From Streptomyces sp. Mut1 (lineage in GTDB: Bacteria; Actinomycetota; Actinomycetes; Streptomycetales; Streptomycetaceae): a stretch of 64,000 nucleotides of DNA. The position numbers and the translations under genes are program-made. The notes under the pieces were generated by a model. That model ran no database searches. It was given only the letters and a program-made list of their open reading frames with translations, and was not told where the DNA came from. Of the stretch, positions 1 through 28,697 are shown one piece after another. The stretch spans positions 3,972,501-4,036,500 of the forward strand of contig NZ_CP120997.1 of NCBI RefSeq assembly GCF_030719295.1, in the 5' to 3' direction. Positions within the stretch are counted from its first letter, which is position 1, and each line of letters begins with the position of its first letter.

Positions 1-1
1 G

Positions 2-1654
2 GGCGCGGTGCGTGAGGTGCTCGGGCGGGCGCTGGTGGCCGTGCAGGAGTGGCTGTCGGTGGACCGGCCCGAGGGTGCGGTGCTGGCCGTGGTCACCCGT
101 GACGCGGTGGGCGAGTCGGTCGACGTGCGGCAGGCCCCGGTGTGGGGTCTGGTCCGGTCGGCACAGGCGGAGAACCCGGGCCGGTTCGTGCTGGTCGACA
201 CGGACGGCTCGGTGCCGGTCGACCGCCTGGTGGCTCTGGGCGAGCCGGAGTTGCTGGTGCGCGCGGGCGAGGTACGGGTGCCCCGCCTGGTTCCGGTGGC
301 TTCGGGCGACGGGACCGCGGTGCCGGTGTGGAACGCCGAGGGGACCGTCCTGATCACGGGTGGTACGGGCGGTCTGGGTGCGCGGGTGGCCCGGCATCTG
401 GTGGCTGAGCACGGTGTGCGCAGTCTGTTGCTGGTGGGGCGCAGGGGTGCCGAGACTCCGGGTGTCTCCGGTCTGGTGGCTGAGTTGTCCGGGCTGGGTG
501 CTTCGGTCGGGGTCGCCGCGTGTGATGTGGCGGATCGGGAAGCCGTGCGGGCGGTGATCGAGTCCGTGGATCCGGCGCGTCCGCTCTGCGGGGTCGTTCA
601 TGTCGCTGGGGTTGCCGACAATGGTGTGGTTGGTGCGTTGACGCCTGAGCGGGTGGCTGGGGTTCTGCGTCCGAAGGTGGACGCTGCCTGGCATCTGCAC
701 GAGTTGACCCGCGATCTGGATCTTTCGGCGTTCGTGATGTTCTCGTCCGCGGGTGGTCTGGTTCTGGCGGCCGGGCAGGGCAACTACGCGGCGGCCAACG
801 TCTTCCTCGACGCGCTTGCCGCCAAACGTCATGCCGAGGGTCTGCCCGCCTCCTCGATGGCCTTCGGCCTCTGGGCCGTCGACACCGGCATGGCGGCCGA
901 CCTCGCCGATGCCGACCTGGAGCGCATGCGCCGTGCCGGGATGCCGGCGCTCTCCGAGTCGGAGGGGCTTGAGCTGTTCGACGCCGCGCTGGACTCGGGG
1001 CTTGCGGCCACCGTGCCGCTCCACGTCGACCCGGGCGCCCTGCGCACCCGTACCGACGAACTCCCCGCACTCCTGCGGGCGATGGCCCCGCCCGCACGGA
1101 AGCGGGCCGCGGCCGGCGCTCCGAAGGGCGCCTGGCTCGCGGCGCGGATCGCCGGGTGCGACGAGGAGGAGCGGACCGGGATCGTCCTGGACGTCGTACG
1201 GGGGCATGCGGCCGCCGTGCTCGGCCACGCGTCGGGTGAGGCGATCGAACCGGACCGGGCGTTCGGGGAGCTGGGCTTCGACTCGCTCGGCTCGGTCGAA
1301 CTGCGCAACCAGCTCACGGCGGTCAGCGGGGTGCGGCTGCCGGCCACGCTGATCTTCGACTACCCCAGCGCGGCGGAGGTCGCCGCATACATCGCGGCCC
1401 GGCTGGTTCCGGCCGTACCCGTGTCCAGGGCGGAGGCGGACCTCAAGAAGCTGGAGGCCTCGCTGACGACCGACGCCCCTCCCGCCGGACCCGAACGCGC
1501 CCGCCTCGTGCAGCGCTTGCGGGAGCTGGCCGGCCGACTCGACGCCTCGCAGCAGGACGAGCCGGACGACGCAGGTCAGGACCTGGACGAGGTCACCGCG
1601 GACGAGCTGTTCGACATCCTCGACAACGAGCTCGGCAGCCCGGCCGCCCCCTGA
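2..1654 (+). CDS. Type I PKS, 3' part: KR-ACP with C-terminal docking domain (5'-partial)
   Basis: This is the end of a modular PKS gene that enters from the left edge. The visible protein starts inside the structural half of a ketoreductase. The NADPH motif GGTGGLG is near residue 118 (counted from base 2), and catalytic Ser (MFSSAGG) and Tyr262 (GNYAAAN) are present. An ACP follows with GFDSL and phosphopantetheine Ser428. The last 80 residues are acidic and end in [12 protein letters not shown], a PKS C-terminal docking domain that should pair with the N-terminal helix of the next protein. The LDD position of the KR reads ADN, so stereotype is not firmly assigned. Whether this module has a DH cannot be seen. 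An intrinsic terminator follows, so this is the end of a transcription unit. KR DNA is almost identical to 19208-20072. Confidence 0.95.
   Translation, partial: GAVREVLGRALVAVQEWLSVDRPEGAVLAVVTRDAVGESVDVRQAPVWGLVRSAQAENPGRFVLVDTDGSVPVDRLVALGEPELLVRAGEVRVPRLVPVASGDGTAVPVWNAEGTVLITGGTGGLGARVARHLVAEHGVRSLLLVGRRGAETPGVSGLVAELSGLGASVGVAACDVADREAVRAVIESVDPARPLCGVVHVAGVADNGVVGALTPERVAGVLRPKVDAAWHLHELTRDLDLSAFVMFSSAGGLVLAAGQGNYAAANVFLDALAAKRHAEGLPASSMAFGLWAVDTGMAADLADADLERMRRAGMPALSESEGLELFDAALDSGLAATVPLHVDPGALRTRTDELPALLRAMAPPARKRAAAGAPKGAWLAARIAGCDEEERTGIVLDVVRGHAAAVLGHASGEAIEPDRAFGELGFDSLGSVELRNQLTAVSGVRLPATLIFDYPSAAEVAAYIAARLVPAVPVSRAEADLKKLEASLTTDAPPAGPERARLVQRLRELAGRLDASQQDEPDDAGQDLDEVTADELFDILDNELGSPAAP
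41..890 (+). repeat. Near-identical KR segment, copy 1 (pairs with 19208-20072)
   Basis: The DNA encoding the ketoreductase aligns with 19208-20072 over about 850 bp. By eye the only indels are 12 bp and 3 bp, with few substitutions. Long stretches match even at third codon positions, which points to recent duplication or gene conversion between modules rather than simple domain homology. Confidence 0.8.
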
Positions 1655-1690
1655 CGTCCGCCCCGCCCCACCCGGCGGTACGGGCACCCC

Positions 1691-1741
1691 GGCCGGGGTG
1701 TGCGACAGCTGTACAGCAGCCGTCGCACACCCCGGCCTTTT
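1691..1741 (+). terminator. Strong intrinsic terminator between PKS genes
   Basis: A perfect 16-bp inverted repeat (1691-1706 with 1722-1737) encloses a 15-nt loop and is followed at once by TTTT. It lies 37 bp after the stop of the upstream PKS gene. It implies that the next PKS gene, starting at 1897, has its own promoter between about 1745 and 1880. No convincing -35/-10 pair could be picked there. Confidence 0.85.
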
Positions 1742-1896
1742 GCGCCATTCCTCCCCCGCCGGACCGGGTCCCGCGGCAGGGGTGGGTTAAGGGTAGGCCG
1801 CCCCTCAACGCCCTCAGTAGCGTTCGAAATCCGATCGACGTTGGACGCCGCGTGAGTGAGTCGCCACGGATCGTCTACCAGAGGGAGTAGGTCTCT

Positions 1897-4800
1897 GTGA
1901 GCAACGAGGAGCGACTTCTCGAGTACCTGAAACGGGCCACGACCGACCTGCGCGACGCGCGCCGCCGGCTGGCGGACGCCGAACGCCGGCTCGAAGAGGC
2001 GGGCACGTCCGGCCGTACCCGGTACGACGACGACCCGGTGGTCATCGTCGGAATGGGCTGCCGCTACCCGGGCGGTGTGACGACCCCGGAGGAACTGTGG
2101 CGGGTCGTCGCGGACGGCGTCGACGCCATCAGCGAGTTCCCGGCCGACCGGGGCTGGGACCCGGACGTGTACGACCCCGAGCCCGGCACCCCCGGCAGGA
2201 CGTACGCCCGCGAGGGCGGCTTCCTCCACGACGCACCCGACTTCGACCCGGTCTTCTTCGGGATCAGCCCCAACGAGGCCCTGGTCACGGACCCCCAGCA
2301 GCGGCTGCTCCTCGAAGTGGCCTGGGAGGCCGTCGAGCGCGCCGGCATCGACCCGACCACGCTGAAGGGCACGTCCACCGGAGTCTTCGCCGGGGTGATG
2401 TACCACGACTACGCGCTCGGCGCGGAGCCCGGTTCCACCACGGCGGGCAGTGTGGTGTCCGGCCGGGTCGCCTACACGCTGGGGCTCGAAGGCCCCGCGG
2501 TCAGCGTCGACACGGCGTGCTCGTCCTCGCTCGTCGCGCTCCACATGGCCGCCCAGGCGCTGCGGGCGGGCGAATGCTCGCTGGCCCTGGCCGGCGGGGT
2601 GACGGTCATGTCGACCCCGGACATGTTCGTGTACTTCAGCACCCAGCAGGGCCTGGCGTCCGACGGCCGCTCGAAGTCCTTCTCCGCGTCGGCCGACGGC
2701 GTCGCCTGCTCGGAGGGTGCGGGCGTCCTGCTCCTGGAGCGGCTGTCCGATGCCCGCCGCAACGGTCACCCGGTCCTCGCGGTGGTGCGTGGCTCGGCCC
2801 TCAACCAGGACGGCGCCAGCAACGGCCTCACCGCCCCCAACGGCCCCGCTCAGCAGCGCGTGATCCGCCGGGCCCTGGAGGACGCGGGCCTGACGGCGGC
2901 CGAGGTCGACGCCGTGGAGGCGCACGGTACGGGCACGACCCTGGGCGATCCGATCGAGGCGCAGGCGCTTCTTGAGACGTACGGGCGGGAACGGCCCGAG
3001 GACCGGCCCCTGTGGCTCGGGTCCATCAAGTCGAACATGGGCCACAGCCAGGCCGCGGCCGGCGTCGCGGGGATCATCAAGATGGTCATGGCGATGCGCC
3101 ACGGCGTGCTTCCCAAGTCCCTGTACGCACAAACCCCTTCGGACCAGGTCGACTGGTCGGAGGGTGCGGTGGAGCTGCTGGCCGAGTCCCGGGACTGGGT
3201 GGCCGGCGGCTCGGTGCGACGGGCCGGGGTGTCCTCGTTCGGGATCAGTGGGACGAACGCCCACGTGATCGTGGAGGAGGCGCCGGAAGAGACGGGGGAG
3301 GCGGCCGTGCGGGCCGCGCTCCCCGTGGTTCCTTGGGTGGTGTCGGCAAAGACTGAGCAGGCCCTCAGTGCTCAGGCCGCCCGCCTGCGGGAACAGGCCG
3401 CGGGAGAGCCCGGCACCGATGCGGCGGACATCGGGCTCTCCCTGGCCACCACACGTACCGCCTTCCTCCACCGGGCCGTGGTCATCGGCGACGACCGCGC
3501 GGAGGCCCTCGCCGCGCTCGCGGCCGGGAACGAACACCCCGGGGTGGTCGTGGGCCGGGCCCGCCGAGGAGGGAAGACGACCTTCCTGTTCACGGGTCAG
3601 GGTGCGCAGAGGCTCGGTATGGGCCGGGAGCTGTATGAGGCGTTTCCGGTGTTCGCGGGGGCGTTTGACGCGGTGTGCGGTGAGGTAGACGCGCACCTCG
3701 GGACGGCGTTGCGTGACATTGTCTGGGGGGAAGACGCGGATGCGTTGAACCAGACGTCCTTCACCCAGCCCGCGCTGTTCGCGTTCGAGGTCGCGCTGTT
3801 CCGGCTGGTCGAGGCGTGGGGTGTCACCCCGGATGTGGTCGTCGGTCACTCGATCGGTGAGTTGGCCGCCGCGCATGTGGCGGGGGTGTTGTCGCTCGCG
3901 GACGCTGCCCGGTTGGTCGTTGCCCGGGGACGTCTGATGCAGGCGCTTCCCGCCGGCGGTGCGATGGTCGCCGTTCAAGCGACCGAGGACGAGGTACTTA
4001 CACGTCTCACGGACGGGGTATCCCTGGCGGCCGTCAACGGTCCGCAGGCTGTCGTCGTCTCAGGAGTGGAGTCCGAAGCCCTCGCCGTGGGCGAGCACTT
4101 CGCCGCGCTGGGTCGTAAGACGAGCCGTCTTCCCGTTTCGCACGCGTTCCACTCGGCGCTCATGGAGCCGATGTTGGATGAGTTCCGGTCGATCGCGGCC
4201 GGGCTGTCTTATGCCGAGCCGCGCTTCCCGGTTGTCTCCACTGTCACGGGTGCTTCGTCCTCCGCCTGGCAGACGCCTGAGTACTGGGTCGGTCAGGTCC
4301 GTGAGCCGGTCCGGTTCGCGGACGCGGTGGGCGCCGCCGAAGCCCTCGGGGCGCGTACGTTCATCGAGATCGGTCCGGACGCCGTCCTCACCGCACTCGG
4401 CGCCGGTTCCGTGAGCGACGAGGACACCGCCCTCGTGCCTCTCCTGCGCAGGAACCGTGCCGAGGCGGAGTCCCTGGTGGGAGCCGTGGGACGGCTGTAC
4501 ACGCAGGGTGTCCGGGTCGACTGGGAGGCGTTCTTCGCCGGCAGCGGGGCGCGGAAGGTCGAGCTGCCCACGTACGCCTTCCAGCGCACCCGCTACTGGG
4601 TCGAGGGCAGCGGGTCCACCGGGGCCGTGGTCCCGGTCGCGCACGACGAGCCCACCGCCGAGGAGTCGCAGCGTGCGGCGGCCGGGCTGCGGGCGGAGCT
4701 GGACGGGCTGGGTACGGCCGAGGCGGGGCGGGTGCTGCTGGCTCTGGTCCGTACGCATGTGGCGGCCGTCCTCGGGCACGCCTCCGTGGCCGTGGTCGAG

Positions 4801-5235
4801 ACCGATCTCGCCTTCCGTGACATGGGCTTCGACTCGCTGGCCGCCGTGGAACTGCGCAAGCGGCTCACCGCCGCCGCGGGCTGCGACCTGCCCGCGACGC
4901 TCATCTTCGACTACCCGACCCCGCGTGCCGTCGCCGCGTTCCTGGCGGAGCGGCTGGAGTCCGAGTCCGGTGCGGGGGGCGGCGACCCGGCCGCCACGGT
5001 GCTGGCCGAGCTGGACCGCATCGAGGACGTGCTCGGCGGATTCCCCGTCACGGGCGGCGACGCGGAGACGGTCGGCGCCCGTGCGGACGCGATCACCGCC
5101 CGGCTGGAGGCCATCGTGCGGCGCTGGCGCGACGCACAGGGCGAACCGGTGACGGACGGCGAAGGACCCGACTTCGAAACGGTCACCGACGAGGAGCTGT
5201 TCGACGTGCTCGACAGCGAATTCGGCATCTCCTAG
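1897..5235 (+). CDS. Type I PKS module: KS-AT(malonyl)-ACP
   Basis: This is a 1112-residue single-module polyketide synthase with no reductive domain, so it leaves a beta-ketone. Residues 1-35 form a coiled-coil N-terminal docking helix ([12 protein letters not shown]). The KS has Cys208 in TACSSS, plus His in EAHGTGT and NMGH. The AT has Ser652 in GHSIG and a HAFH motif, which predicts malonyl-CoA. The ACP has Ser980 in GFDSL. The C-terminal about 80 residues are an acidic docking domain ending in [11 protein letters not shown]. The GTG start is supported by GAGGGAG at 1881-1887. The next PKS gene follows after 32 bp in the same operon. AT codon usage is visibly less GC-rich at third positions than in the KS, and the AT DNA nearly duplicates 12050-13079. 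Confidence 0.97.
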   Translation: MSNEERLLEYLKRATTDLRDARRRLADAERRLEEAGTSGRTRYDDDPVVIVGMGCRYPGGVTTPEELWRVVADGVDAISEFPADRGWDPDVYDPEPGTPGRTYAREGGFLHDAPDFDPVFFGISPNEALVTDPQQRLLLEVAWEAVERAGIDPTTLKGTSTGVFAGVMYHDYALGAEPGSTTAGSVVSGRVAYTLGLEGPAVSVDTACSSSLVALHMAAQALRAGECSLALAGGVTVMSTPDMFVYFSTQQGLASDGRSKSFSASADGVACSEGAGVLLLERLSDARRNGHPVLAVVRGSALNQDGASNGLTAPNGPAQQRVIRRALEDAGLTAAEVDAVEAHGTGTTLGDPIEAQALLETYGRERPEDRPLWLGSIKSNMGHSQAAAGVAGIIKMVMAMRHGVLPKSLYAQTPSDQVDWSEGAVELLAESRDWVAGGSVRRAGVSSFGISGTNAHVIVEEAPEETGEAAVRAALPVVPWVVSAKTEQALSAQAARLREQAAGEPGTDAADIGLSLATTRTAFLHRAVVIGDDRAEALAALAAGNEHPGVVVGRARRGGKTTFLFTGQGAQRLGMGRELYEAFPVFAGAFDAVCGEVDAHLGTALRDIVWGEDADALNQTSFTQPALFAFEVALFRLVEAWGVTPDVVVGHSIGELAAAHVAGVLSLADAARLVVARGRLMQALPAGGAMVAVQATEDEVLTRLTDGVSLAAVNGPQAVVVSGVESEALAVGEHFAALGRKTSRLPVSHAFHSALMEPMLDEFRSIAAGLSYAEPRFPVVSTVTGASSSAWQTPEYWVGQVREPVRFADAVGAAEALGARTFIEIGPDAVLTALGAGSVSDEDTALVPLLRRNRAEAESLVGAVGRLYTQGVRVDWEAFFAGSGARKVELPTYAFQRTRYWVEGSGSTGAVVPVAHDEPTAEESQRAAAGLRAELDGLGTAEAGRVLLALVRTHVAAVLGHASVAVVETDLAFRDMGFDSLAAVELRKRLTAAAGCDLPATLIFDYPTPRAVAAFLAERLESESGAGGGDPAATVLAELDRIEDVLGGFPVTGGDAETVGARADAITARLEAIVRRWRDAQGEPVTDGEGPDFETVTDEELFDVLDSEFGIS
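3583..4612 (+). repeat. Near-identical AT segment, copy 1 (pairs with 12050-13079)
   Basis: The AT domain and post-AT linker align with 12050-13079 at a constant offset of 8467 bp with no indels. Many identical wobble bases are shared, including rarer codons such as TTG, TTT and CTT. A less similar patch lies around 4420-4520. The pattern suggests recent copying of an AT cassette. Confidence 0.85.
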
Positions 5236-5267
5236 CCAGCGATCAGCTGCAGATTGGTTGAGGTTCG

Positions 5268-8200
5268 ATGAGCAACGACGACAAGCTCCGGGACTATCTC
5301 AAGCGCACCGCCGCCGAACTCCAGCGCACCCGACGCCAGTTGTCGGAGGCCGAGGCGCGGGGCAGCGAGCCGGTCGCGATCGTGGCGATGGGCTGCCGCT
5401 TCCCCGGCGGCATCGCATCGCCCGAGGATCTGTGGCAGCTGGTGGACGCCGGCCGGGACGCCGTCTCGCTCTTCCCGGACGGCCGGGGCTGGGACATGGA
5501 CGCCCTGTACGACCCCGAGCCGTCCACGCCCGGCAAGACGTACTGCCGCGAGGGCGGCTTCCTGCACGACGCGGGGGAGTTCGACGCGGACTTCTTCAAG
5601 ATCAGCCCGCGCGAGGCCAGGGACACCGACCCGCAGCAGCGCCTCCTGCTCGAAGTGTCCTGGGAGGTCATCGAGCGGGCCGGCATCGACCCGACCTCGC
5701 TGAAGGGCAGCCGCACCGGGGTGTTCGCCGGGGTGGTCTACCACGACTACCCGGGCGGCGGCGGTACCGGCGGCCTGGCGAGCGTCGCCTCCGGCCGGGT
5801 CGCGTACACGCTGGGCCTCGAAGGGCCCGCGGTCACCGTGGACACGGCCTGCTCGTCCTCGCTCGTCGCCCTCCACCTCGCCGTCCAGTCCGTGCGCGGC
5901 GGCGAGTGCGCGCTGGCTCTCGCGGGCGGCGTCACCGTCATGGCGAGCCCCGACTCCTTCGTGGGCTTCAGCCAGGACCGGGGCCTGGCCCCCGACGGAC
6001 GCTGCAAGTCCTTCGCGGACGCGGCCGACGGCACCACCTGGTCCGAGGGCGCGGGCATGCTCCTCGTCGAGCGGCTGTCCGACGCCCGCCGCAACGGCCA
6101 CCCCGTCCTCGCCGTCATCCGCGGCTCGGCCATGAACTCCGACGGCGCGTCGAACGGCCTCACCGCCCCCAACGGCCCCTCGCAGCAGCGCGTCATCCAG
6201 CAGGCCCTGGCCTCCGGCGGTCTCGCCCCCGCCGATGTCGACGCCGTCGAGGCGCACGGCACCGGCACCACCCTCGGCGACCCGATCGAGGCGCAGGCAC
6301 TCCTCGCCACCTACGGCCGGGAGCGGCCCGCCGAACAGCCGCTGTGGCTGGGCTCCTTCAAGTCGAACATCGGCCACGCGCAGGCCGCCGCCGGGGTCGG
6401 CGGAGTGATCAAGATGGTGCAGGCGATGAAGGCGGGCGTGCTGCCGCGCACCCTGCACGTGGACGAGCCGAGCCACAACGTCGACTGGAGCGCGGGCAGC
6501 GTGCGGCTGCTCACCGAGCCGGTCACCTGGCCGGAGCTCGGGCGCGCCAAGCGGGCCGGGGTGTCCTCGTTCGGCCTGAGCGGCACGAACGTCCACGTGA
6601 TCGTGGAGGAGGCCCCCACCGCTCCGGCCGAAGAGGTTACAGAGGAGGGCGGCGCCGCCCCCCGTTTCGTCCCCGTCCTGCTCTCCGCCCGGCGCCCCGA
6701 GGCCCTGTCCGCGCAGGCCACCCGCCTCGCCGACCACCTGGAGGCACACCCCGGGGCGCCCCTGGCCGACACCGGCTGGTCGCTGGCCACCACCCGGGCC
6801 GCCCTGGAACACCGCGCCGTGGTCGTCGCCGACGCGCGGACCGCAGACGGCCACGGTGAGCTCGTACGGGCGCTGCGCGCACTCGCGGACGGGTCAGCCG
6901 AGGCCGCCGTCACCGGGGATGCCCGGCCGGACGCGCTGAGCGCCGTCCTGTTCACCGGCCAGGGCGCCCAGCGCCTCGGCATGGGGCGCGAACTGCACGC
7001 CGCCTACCCGGTGTTCGCCCGCGCCTTCGACGAGGCGGTCGAAGCGCTGGACGCGCACCTGGACACCTCGCTGCGGGGGGCCATGTGGGGTGAAAACCGG
7101 GAGCCGCTGGACGGTACGGGGCTGGCACAGCCCGCCCTGTTCGCCTGTGAGGTGGCCCTGTACCGGCTCATCGAGTCGTGGGGGGTGCGGCCCGACTTCC
7201 TGGCCGGGCACTCCGTGGGCGAGTTCGCCGTCGCGCATGTGGCCGGGGTGCTCTCCCTCGCGGACGCGGCCCGGCTGGTCGCCGCCCGGGGCCGGCTGAT
7301 GCGGGAGCTGCCGGCCGGTGGCGCGATGATCGCGGTACAGGCGTCCGAGGACGAGGTGCTTCCTCTCCTCACGGACGGGGTAGGCATCGCGGCCGTCAAC
7401 GGCCCGCAAGCCGTCGTCGTCTCAGGAGTGAATTCCGAAGCCCTCGCCGTCGCCGCGCACTTCACCGACCTGGGCCGGCGCACCAAGCGGCTCGCCGTGT
7501 CGCACGCGTTCCACTCGCCGTTGATGGAGCCGATGCTCGACGCGTTCCGCGAGGTCGCCGAGTCCCTGACGTACGGCACCGCCCGTATCCCGGTCGTCTC
7601 CACGGTCTCCGGCGAACTCGCCGGCGACGACGAACTGGGCTGCGCCGACTACTGGGTGCGCCATGTGCGGGCGAGCGTCCGCTTCAGCGACGCCGTGCGC
7701 GCGCTCGCGGCCAAGGGCGTCCACACCTTCCTGGAACTCGGCCCGGACGCCGCCCTCACCCCGCTCGGCCCGGACTGCCTGGCCGGTGCCGACGAGGGCA
7801 CGGACCAGCCGGTGTTCACCGCCGCCCTGCGCCGGGGCCGGGACGAGGAACGCGTCCTGACCGAGGCCGTCGCCCTCGCCCATACCCGTGGCGTCCCCGT
7901 CGACTGGGACGCCTGCTTCACCGCGACCGGCCACCGGCCGCACCGCGTGGACCTGCCCACGTACGCCTTCCAGCACCGCGCCTACTGGGCCGACGCACCC
8001 GAAGCCGGCCAGGCCGCGGCCGCCCCGGCGGACCCGGGTGAGGCCCGGTTCTGGGAGGCCGTGGAGCGCGAGGACGCGGCGGGGCTGGCCGAACGGCTCG
8101 GCGTCGACCCCGCCGACCTCGCCCCCGTGCTGCCCGCGCTCACCAGCTGGCGCGCCGGACAGCGTGAGGCGTCGGCCGTGGACGCGTTGCGCTACCGGGT

Positions 8201-10190
8201 CTCCTGGGCCCCGGTCACCGACCCCGCACCGCCCGCCCCGCTCACCGGCGACTGGCTCCTCGTCCACTCCGCGGCGCAGCGCCCCCTCGCGGACGCCCTC
8301 GCCGCCGCGCTGACCGACCGGGGCGCGCACCCGGTCCTGGTGGCGGGCGCGCCCGGCGAGGCGCCGACCGCTCCGGCGGAGGGCCGTGGAGCGCGAGGCA
8401 TCCTCCCCGAAACACTGACCGCCCCGGCCGGGGTCGTCAGCCTGCTCGCCCTCGACAGCACCCCGCATCCCGACCACCCCGCGCTCTCCCAGGGGCTCGC
8501 GGACACCACCGCCCTGCTGCGGGAGACGGGGGCCCAGGAGTGGGCGGCGCCCGTGTGGTGCCTGACCCGGGGCGCGGTGGCCACCGACGACGCCGACGCG
8601 ACGGCCCGGCCCGTGCGGCCCGAGCAGGCCGCCGTCTGGGGTCTGGGCGCGGCGCTCGCCCTGGAGGCGCCCGCGACCTGGGGCGGCCTCATCGACCTGC
8701 CGGCCGGTGACGACGCCCCTGATGCCCCCGAGGAGGCGGTCCTGCGCCGCGTCTGCGACAGCCTCTCCCCGGCCTCCGGCGAGGACCAGGTCGCCGTGCG
8801 CCCCGAAGGCGCCTACGCCCGCCGCCTCGTCCGCCCCGCGCAGCCGGACCCGGCCGCGTCGTGGCGGGCCCGGGGCACCGTCCTGGTCACCGGAGGCACC
8901 GGGGGACTCGGCGCCCACGTCGCCCGGATGCTCGCCGCCGACGGCGCCGAGCACGTGGTCCTCGTCGGCCGGCGCGGGCCCGACGCCCCGGGCGTCGCCG
9001 CCCTGGCCCAGGAGATCGAGGGCATGGGCGCGCGCGTCACCGCCGCCGCCTGCGACATGGCCGACCGCGAGGCCGTCCGCACCCTGCTCGCGGGGCTGCC
9101 GGGCCTGACCGCCGTGTTCCACGCGGCGGGGCTCCCGCAGCGCATCGCCCCGCTCGGCGAACTGACCCTCGCGGACCTGGCCGAGGTCGCCGACGCCAAG
9201 GTGCTCGGCGCCCGCCACCTGGACGAACTCCTCGCCGACACCCCGCTCGACGCGTTCGTGCTGTTCTCCTCCGGCGCCGCCGTGTGGGGCAGCGCGGGCC
9301 AGTCCGCGTACGGCAGCGCCAACGCCTACCTCGACGGCCTCGCCCACAGCCGGCGCGCCCGTGGTCTCGCCGCCACCTCCGTGGCGTGGGGCTCCTGGGA
9401 CGGCGGCATGGTCGACGCCGAACTCGCCGCCGTCATGCGCCGGATGGGCGCCCCCGCGATGGCCCCAGCCCTCGCCGTCGGGGCCCTGCGCCGCATCCTG
9501 GCGGGCGGCGCCTCGCACGCGGTCGTCGCCGAGTTCGACTGGGAGCGGTTCGCCCCCACGTACGTACTCGCCCGGCCGCGCCCGCTCCTGGACGCCCTGC
9601 CCGACGCCCGGGCGGCGCTCGGTGCGGACGGCGCCCCGGACGGTGGCGGGGCGGGCGACCCGGGCCTCGCGGACCGGCTGTCCGGACTGTCCGAGCCGGA
9701 GCAGCGGAGCGTGCTCCTCGACCTGGTCCGTACGCATGTGGCGGCCCTGCTCGGCTACGACGAACCGTCCGAGGTCGCGCCCGACCGGGGCTTCACCGAC
9801 CTCGGCTTCGACTCCGTCGCCGCCGTCGACCTGCGGACGAAGCTCGTCGCCGCGACCGGGCGCCCCCTGCCCACCAGCATGATCTACGACCACCCCAGCC
9901 CGGGGGCGCTCGCCGGTCACCTGTGGTCCGAGCTCTGCCAGGACGACAGCCTCGGTGAACTCCCCGTCCTGGCCCAGCTCGACCGGCTGGAGGAGGCCGC
10001 GGCGGTGCTCGCCGCCGAGGACATCGAGGCCACCCGGATCACCGCCCGCCTCCAGAGCCTGCTGGCCCGGCTGACCGACACGCTCGACGCGCAGAACGGC
10101 GACGGCGGCCCGAAGGTCGGCGACCAGCTCGAAACCGCCTCCGCCGACGACGTCTTCGCCTTCATCGACAACGAACTCGGCCTCACCTGA
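5268..10190 (+). CDS. Type I PKS module: KS-AT(malonyl)-KR-ACP
   Basis: This 1640-residue single-module PKS should leave a beta-hydroxyl. It opens with a docking helix ([12 protein letters not shown]). The KS has Cys195 (TACSSS), and the AT has Ser649 (GHSVG) with HAFH for malonyl-CoA. The linker goes straight into a KR with no DH. The KR NADPH motif GGTGGLG is near residue 1205. It carries Trp in AVWGSAGQ before the catalytic Tyr, and PQR where B-type enzymes have LDD. By established KR rules that makes it A-type, unlike the other KRs here. The ACP has Ser1516 in GFDSV. A C-terminal docking domain ends in [10 protein letters not shown]. The start has only a weak GAGG site, consistent with coupling to the gene ending 32 bp upstream. 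Confidence 0.97.
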   Translation: MSNDDKLRDYLKRTAAELQRTRRQLSEAEARGSEPVAIVAMGCRFPGGIASPEDLWQLVDAGRDAVSLFPDGRGWDMDALYDPEPSTPGKTYCREGGFLHDAGEFDADFFKISPREARDTDPQQRLLLEVSWEVIERAGIDPTSLKGSRTGVFAGVVYHDYPGGGGTGGLASVASGRVAYTLGLEGPAVTVDTACSSSLVALHLAVQSVRGGECALALAGGVTVMASPDSFVGFSQDRGLAPDGRCKSFADAADGTTWSEGAGMLLVERLSDARRNGHPVLAVIRGSAMNSDGASNGLTAPNGPSQQRVIQQALASGGLAPADVDAVEAHGTGTTLGDPIEAQALLATYGRERPAEQPLWLGSFKSNIGHAQAAAGVGGVIKMVQAMKAGVLPRTLHVDEPSHNVDWSAGSVRLLTEPVTWPELGRAKRAGVSSFGLSGTNVHVIVEEAPTAPAEEVTEEGGAAPRFVPVLLSARRPEALSAQATRLADHLEAHPGAPLADTGWSLATTRAALEHRAVVVADARTADGHGELVRALRALADGSAEAAVTGDARPDALSAVLFTGQGAQRLGMGRELHAAYPVFARAFDEAVEALDAHLDTSLRGAMWGENREPLDGTGLAQPALFACEVALYRLIESWGVRPDFLAGHSVGEFAVAHVAGVLSLADAARLVAARGRLMRELPAGGAMIAVQASEDEVLPLLTDGVGIAAVNGPQAVVVSGVNSEALAVAAHFTDLGRRTKRLAVSHAFHSPLMEPMLDAFREVAESLTYGTARIPVVSTVSGELAGDDELGCADYWVRHVRASVRFSDAVRALAAKGVHTFLELGPDAALTPLGPDCLAGADEGTDQPVFTAALRRGRDEERVLTEAVALAHTRGVPVDWDACFTATGHRPHRVDLPTYAFQHRAYWADAPEAGQAAAAPADPGEARFWEAVEREDAAGLAERLGVDPADLAPVLPALTSWRAGQREASAVDALRYRVSWAPVTDPAPPAPLTGDWLLVHSAAQRPLADALAAALTDRGAHPVLVAGAPGEAPTAPAEGRGARGILPETLTAPAGVVSLLALDSTPHPDHPALSQGLADTTALLRETGAQEWAAPVWCLTRGAVATDDADATARPVRPEQAAVWGLGAALALEAPATWGGLIDLPAGDDAPDAPEEAVLRRVCDSLSPASGEDQVAVRPEGAYARRLVRPAQPDPAASWRARGTVLVTGGTGGLGAHVARMLAADGAEHVVLVGRRGPDAPGVAALAQEIEGMGARVTAAACDMADREAVRTLLAGLPGLTAVFHAAGLPQRIAPLGELTLADLAEVADAKVLGARHLDELLADTPLDAFVLFSSGAAVWGSAGQSAYGSANAYLDGLAHSRRARGLAATSVAWGSWDGGMVDAELAAVMRRMGAPAMAPALAVGALRRILAGGASHAVVAEFDWERFAPTYVLARPRPLLDALPDARAALGADGAPDGGGAGDPGLADRLSGLSEPEQRSVLLDLVRTHVAALLGYDEPSEVAPDRGFTDLGFDSVAAVDLRTKLVAATGRPLPTSMIYDHPSPGALAGHLWSELCQDDSLGELPVLAQLDRLEEAAAVLAAEDIEATRITARLQSLLARLTDTLDAQNGDGGPKVGDQLETASADDVFAFIDNELGLT

Positions 10191-10300
10191 CCTACCGCGC
10201 GGCCAGTGCTGTGTACGGCACCGGGCCCCGCCCCGTACCCGCGACCCGACTCGACCTCACGGCATGAACCGGCATGAACAAGGACTCGGTGGGACCCAAC

Positions 10301-26722
<16,422 letters not shown>

Positions 26723-26882
26723 CCGTTGAACGACACGTACCGGGCCGGACGAGCCCGCACATGGCGACCGAACGACGAAACGAACCCGGCGGACGAGCAC
26801 GGGCGCGGGAGTCGGGCCGAGCGGTCCGCCGCGCGGCGACCGGCCGACGACACGCACCCGCACGAGCAGAGGAGGCGGGCCG

Positions 26883-28478
26883 ATGAGCCTGAGCACGGAG
26901 CACCCGGCGGCGGTCGGCGCACCGGCCGAGCGCATCCACGAGTTCATGCTGGCCGCGGCCCGCACCGCACCGGACAGCCCGGCCGCCTGGGAGGCCACCG
27001 AGGACGGCGGCTCCCGGGTGCTCAGCTACCGCCAACTGGAGCGCAGGGCCCACGACTACGCGGTCACCCTGGACTCCCTCGGCCTCGACATCGGCGACCG
27101 CGTGATCCTGGAGACCGACAACTCGGCCTCCGCCGTGGCCGCGCTGCTCGCCTGCTCGATGCTCGGGCTCACCTTCATCCCGGTCAGTCCCGAGGTCCCC
27201 GACCCCCGGCTGCGCCTGATCATCGACACGGCGGAACCGGCCCTGCACCTCCAGACGGTGAAGGGCGCCCGCGAGGACATCCCCTCGGACGTCGGCACGG
27301 GCCGCTTCGGCCCGGACGGGGTGAGCGTGGAGCGCGCCCCGCGCCCGCGCACCCGGCACCGCCGCGAGGCGGTCACCACCGACGCCGCGTACATGATCTT
27401 CACCTCGGGCACCACGGGCCGCCCCAAGGGCGTCGTCATGAGCCACCGAGGGGTGCTGTCCTTCTACCGGGGCATGCTGAAGCAGTCCATCGTCACGCCG
27501 CAGGACCGGCTCGCGACGACATCCCCGCTCCAGTTCGACTTCGCCCTGCTCGACATCGGCCTCGCCCTCGGCTCGGGCGCGCAGCTCATTCCCGTACCGC
27601 GCGAACTCATGCACTGGCCGCGCCGGTTCCTTCGCTTCCTCACGGACACGGGTGCCACGCAGGTCGACGGAGTGCCGTCCATCTGGCGCCCGGTCCTGCG
27701 CCACGAGCCGGCGGGCCTCGCGGCCCTCTCCGGACAGATACGCGGAGTGCTGTTCTCCGGCGAGGCGTTCCCGCTTCCCGAACTGCGTCAACTGCAAACA
27801 CTGTTGGCCCAGGTCCGGGTGGTGAACTGCTTCGGCCCGACCGAGGCGATGGCGTTCTCCCTCACCGACGTGCCGAACCCGCTCCCCGAGAACATCGACA
27901 GACTCTCCATCGGCTTCGCCTACCCGGGCGCCGAGATGCTGCTCCTGGACGAGGAGGGCCGTCCCATCGACGAGCCGGGCGAGGTGGGCGAGATCCACCT
28001 GCGCGGCCCCTCCCTCTTCACCGGCTACTGGGACGACCCCGAGGCCACCCGCGCGGTACTCGTCCCCGACCCCCTCAACCCCCGGTCCGGCCAGCTCGTC
28101 TACAAGTCCAGCGACCTCGCCCACCGGGGCGAGAGCGGCGAGCTGTACTTCGTCGGCCGCTCCGACCTCCAGGTCAAGATGCGCGGCAACCGCGTCGAAC
28201 TGGGCGAGATCGAGCGCCGGCTCCTCGAATTCCCGGACGTGGAGGCAGCCGCCGTGGTGGTACGCCCGCGCCCCGGCGAGGACCCGGAGCTGTACGCGTA
28301 CGTGGTCCCGGGCCGGGGCTTCGACGCCCGGCCGGTGGCCCTGAGCGCCTTCTGCAAGGAGACGCTGCCGGACTACATGGTCCCGCGCAAGGTCACCCTG
28401 ACACCGTCCCTGCCGCTCACCCCGAACGGCAAGACGGACCGGCGGGCACTGGCGGCGCGGGTGGCGGGGGAGGGCTAG
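26883..28478 (+). CDS. Stand-alone amino-acid adenylating ligase (ANL family)
   Basis: This 531-residue ANL-superfamily enzyme should activate a carboxylic acid as the acyl-AMP and pass it to a carrier or amine. It shows the ATP loop [11 protein letters not shown], the CFGPTE motif, a [11 protein letters not shown] hinge and a C-terminal lysine in NGKTDR. The segment FDFALLD keeps the Asp that in amino-acid adenylation domains binds the substrate amino group, so an amino acid is likely. The start has AGAGGAGG at 26868-26875. It lies 160 bp after the terminal PKS gene. In vicenistatin-type macrolactam pathways two such ligases act. One loads the beta-amino acid on an ACP and the other caps its amine with an amino acid. 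This gene and the one at 34798 are candidates for these two roles, but which is which cannot be decided here. Confidence 0.85.
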   Translation: MSLSTEHPAAVGAPAERIHEFMLAAARTAPDSPAAWEATEDGGSRVLSYRQLERRAHDYAVTLDSLGLDIGDRVILETDNSASAVAALLACSMLGLTFIPVSPEVPDPRLRLIIDTAEPALHLQTVKGAREDIPSDVGTGRFGPDGVSVERAPRPRTRHRREAVTTDAAYMIFTSGTTGRPKGVVMSHRGVLSFYRGMLKQSIVTPQDRLATTSPLQFDFALLDIGLALGSGAQLIPVPRELMHWPRRFLRFLTDTGATQVDGVPSIWRPVLRHEPAGLAALSGQIRGVLFSGEAFPLPELRQLQTLLAQVRVVNCFGPTEAMAFSLTDVPNPLPENIDRLSIGFAYPGAEMLLLDEEGRPIDEPGEVGEIHLRGPSLFTGYWDDPEATRAVLVPDPLNPRSGQLVYKSSDLAHRGESGELYFVGRSDLQVKMRGNRVELGEIERRLLEFPDVEAAAVVVRPRPGEDPELYAYVVPGRGFDARPVALSAFCKETLPDYMVPRKVTLTPSLPLTPNGKTDRRALAARVAGEG

Positions 28479-28517
28479 GCCGAGGCCGTACTTCCTCACC
28501 CCCGGGCGAAACGCCGG

Positions 28518-28551
28518 CGGCCCGCCTCCCGACGGTTCGGGAGGCGGGCCG
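28518..28551. terminator. Bidirectional hairpin terminator
   Basis: A perfect 15-bp GC-rich stem (28518-28532 with 28537-28551) has a 4-nt loop. It lies between the stop of the ligase gene and the stop of the convergent hydrolase gene, so it can serve both strands. No long T tract follows, which is usual in Streptomyces. The rest of 28479-28697 shows no gene. Confidence 0.8.
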
Positions 28552-28697
28552 CGTCGCGTAGCCGCTGGGGCCCGGGTGTCAGGGGGGACCACGGCGACAG
28601 CTGGTTCATGAGGCAGGTGGAGCCGGGCGGTCGACCCGTTGGCGCGACGCCTGTGCGGAGCCCCGTCGGACTACCCGTGCGGCCGGTTGTCCGCCCG

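Noticed and set aside
1576..3978. Long minus-strand open frames of up to 800 or more codons opposite the PKS genes (also 7422-9920, 9917-12445, 13148-17416, 17600-22654).
   Set aside because: They are antisense to well-supported PKS domains, have Arg/Gly/Pro-rich compositions with no domain motif, and are expected in DNA with very high GC at codon third positions.
4001..4003. TTA strings as bldA-dependent leucine codons.
   Set aside because: The TTA triplets noticed, such as here and at 12467, are out of frame (CTT ACA). I found no in-frame TTA in the real genes by eye.
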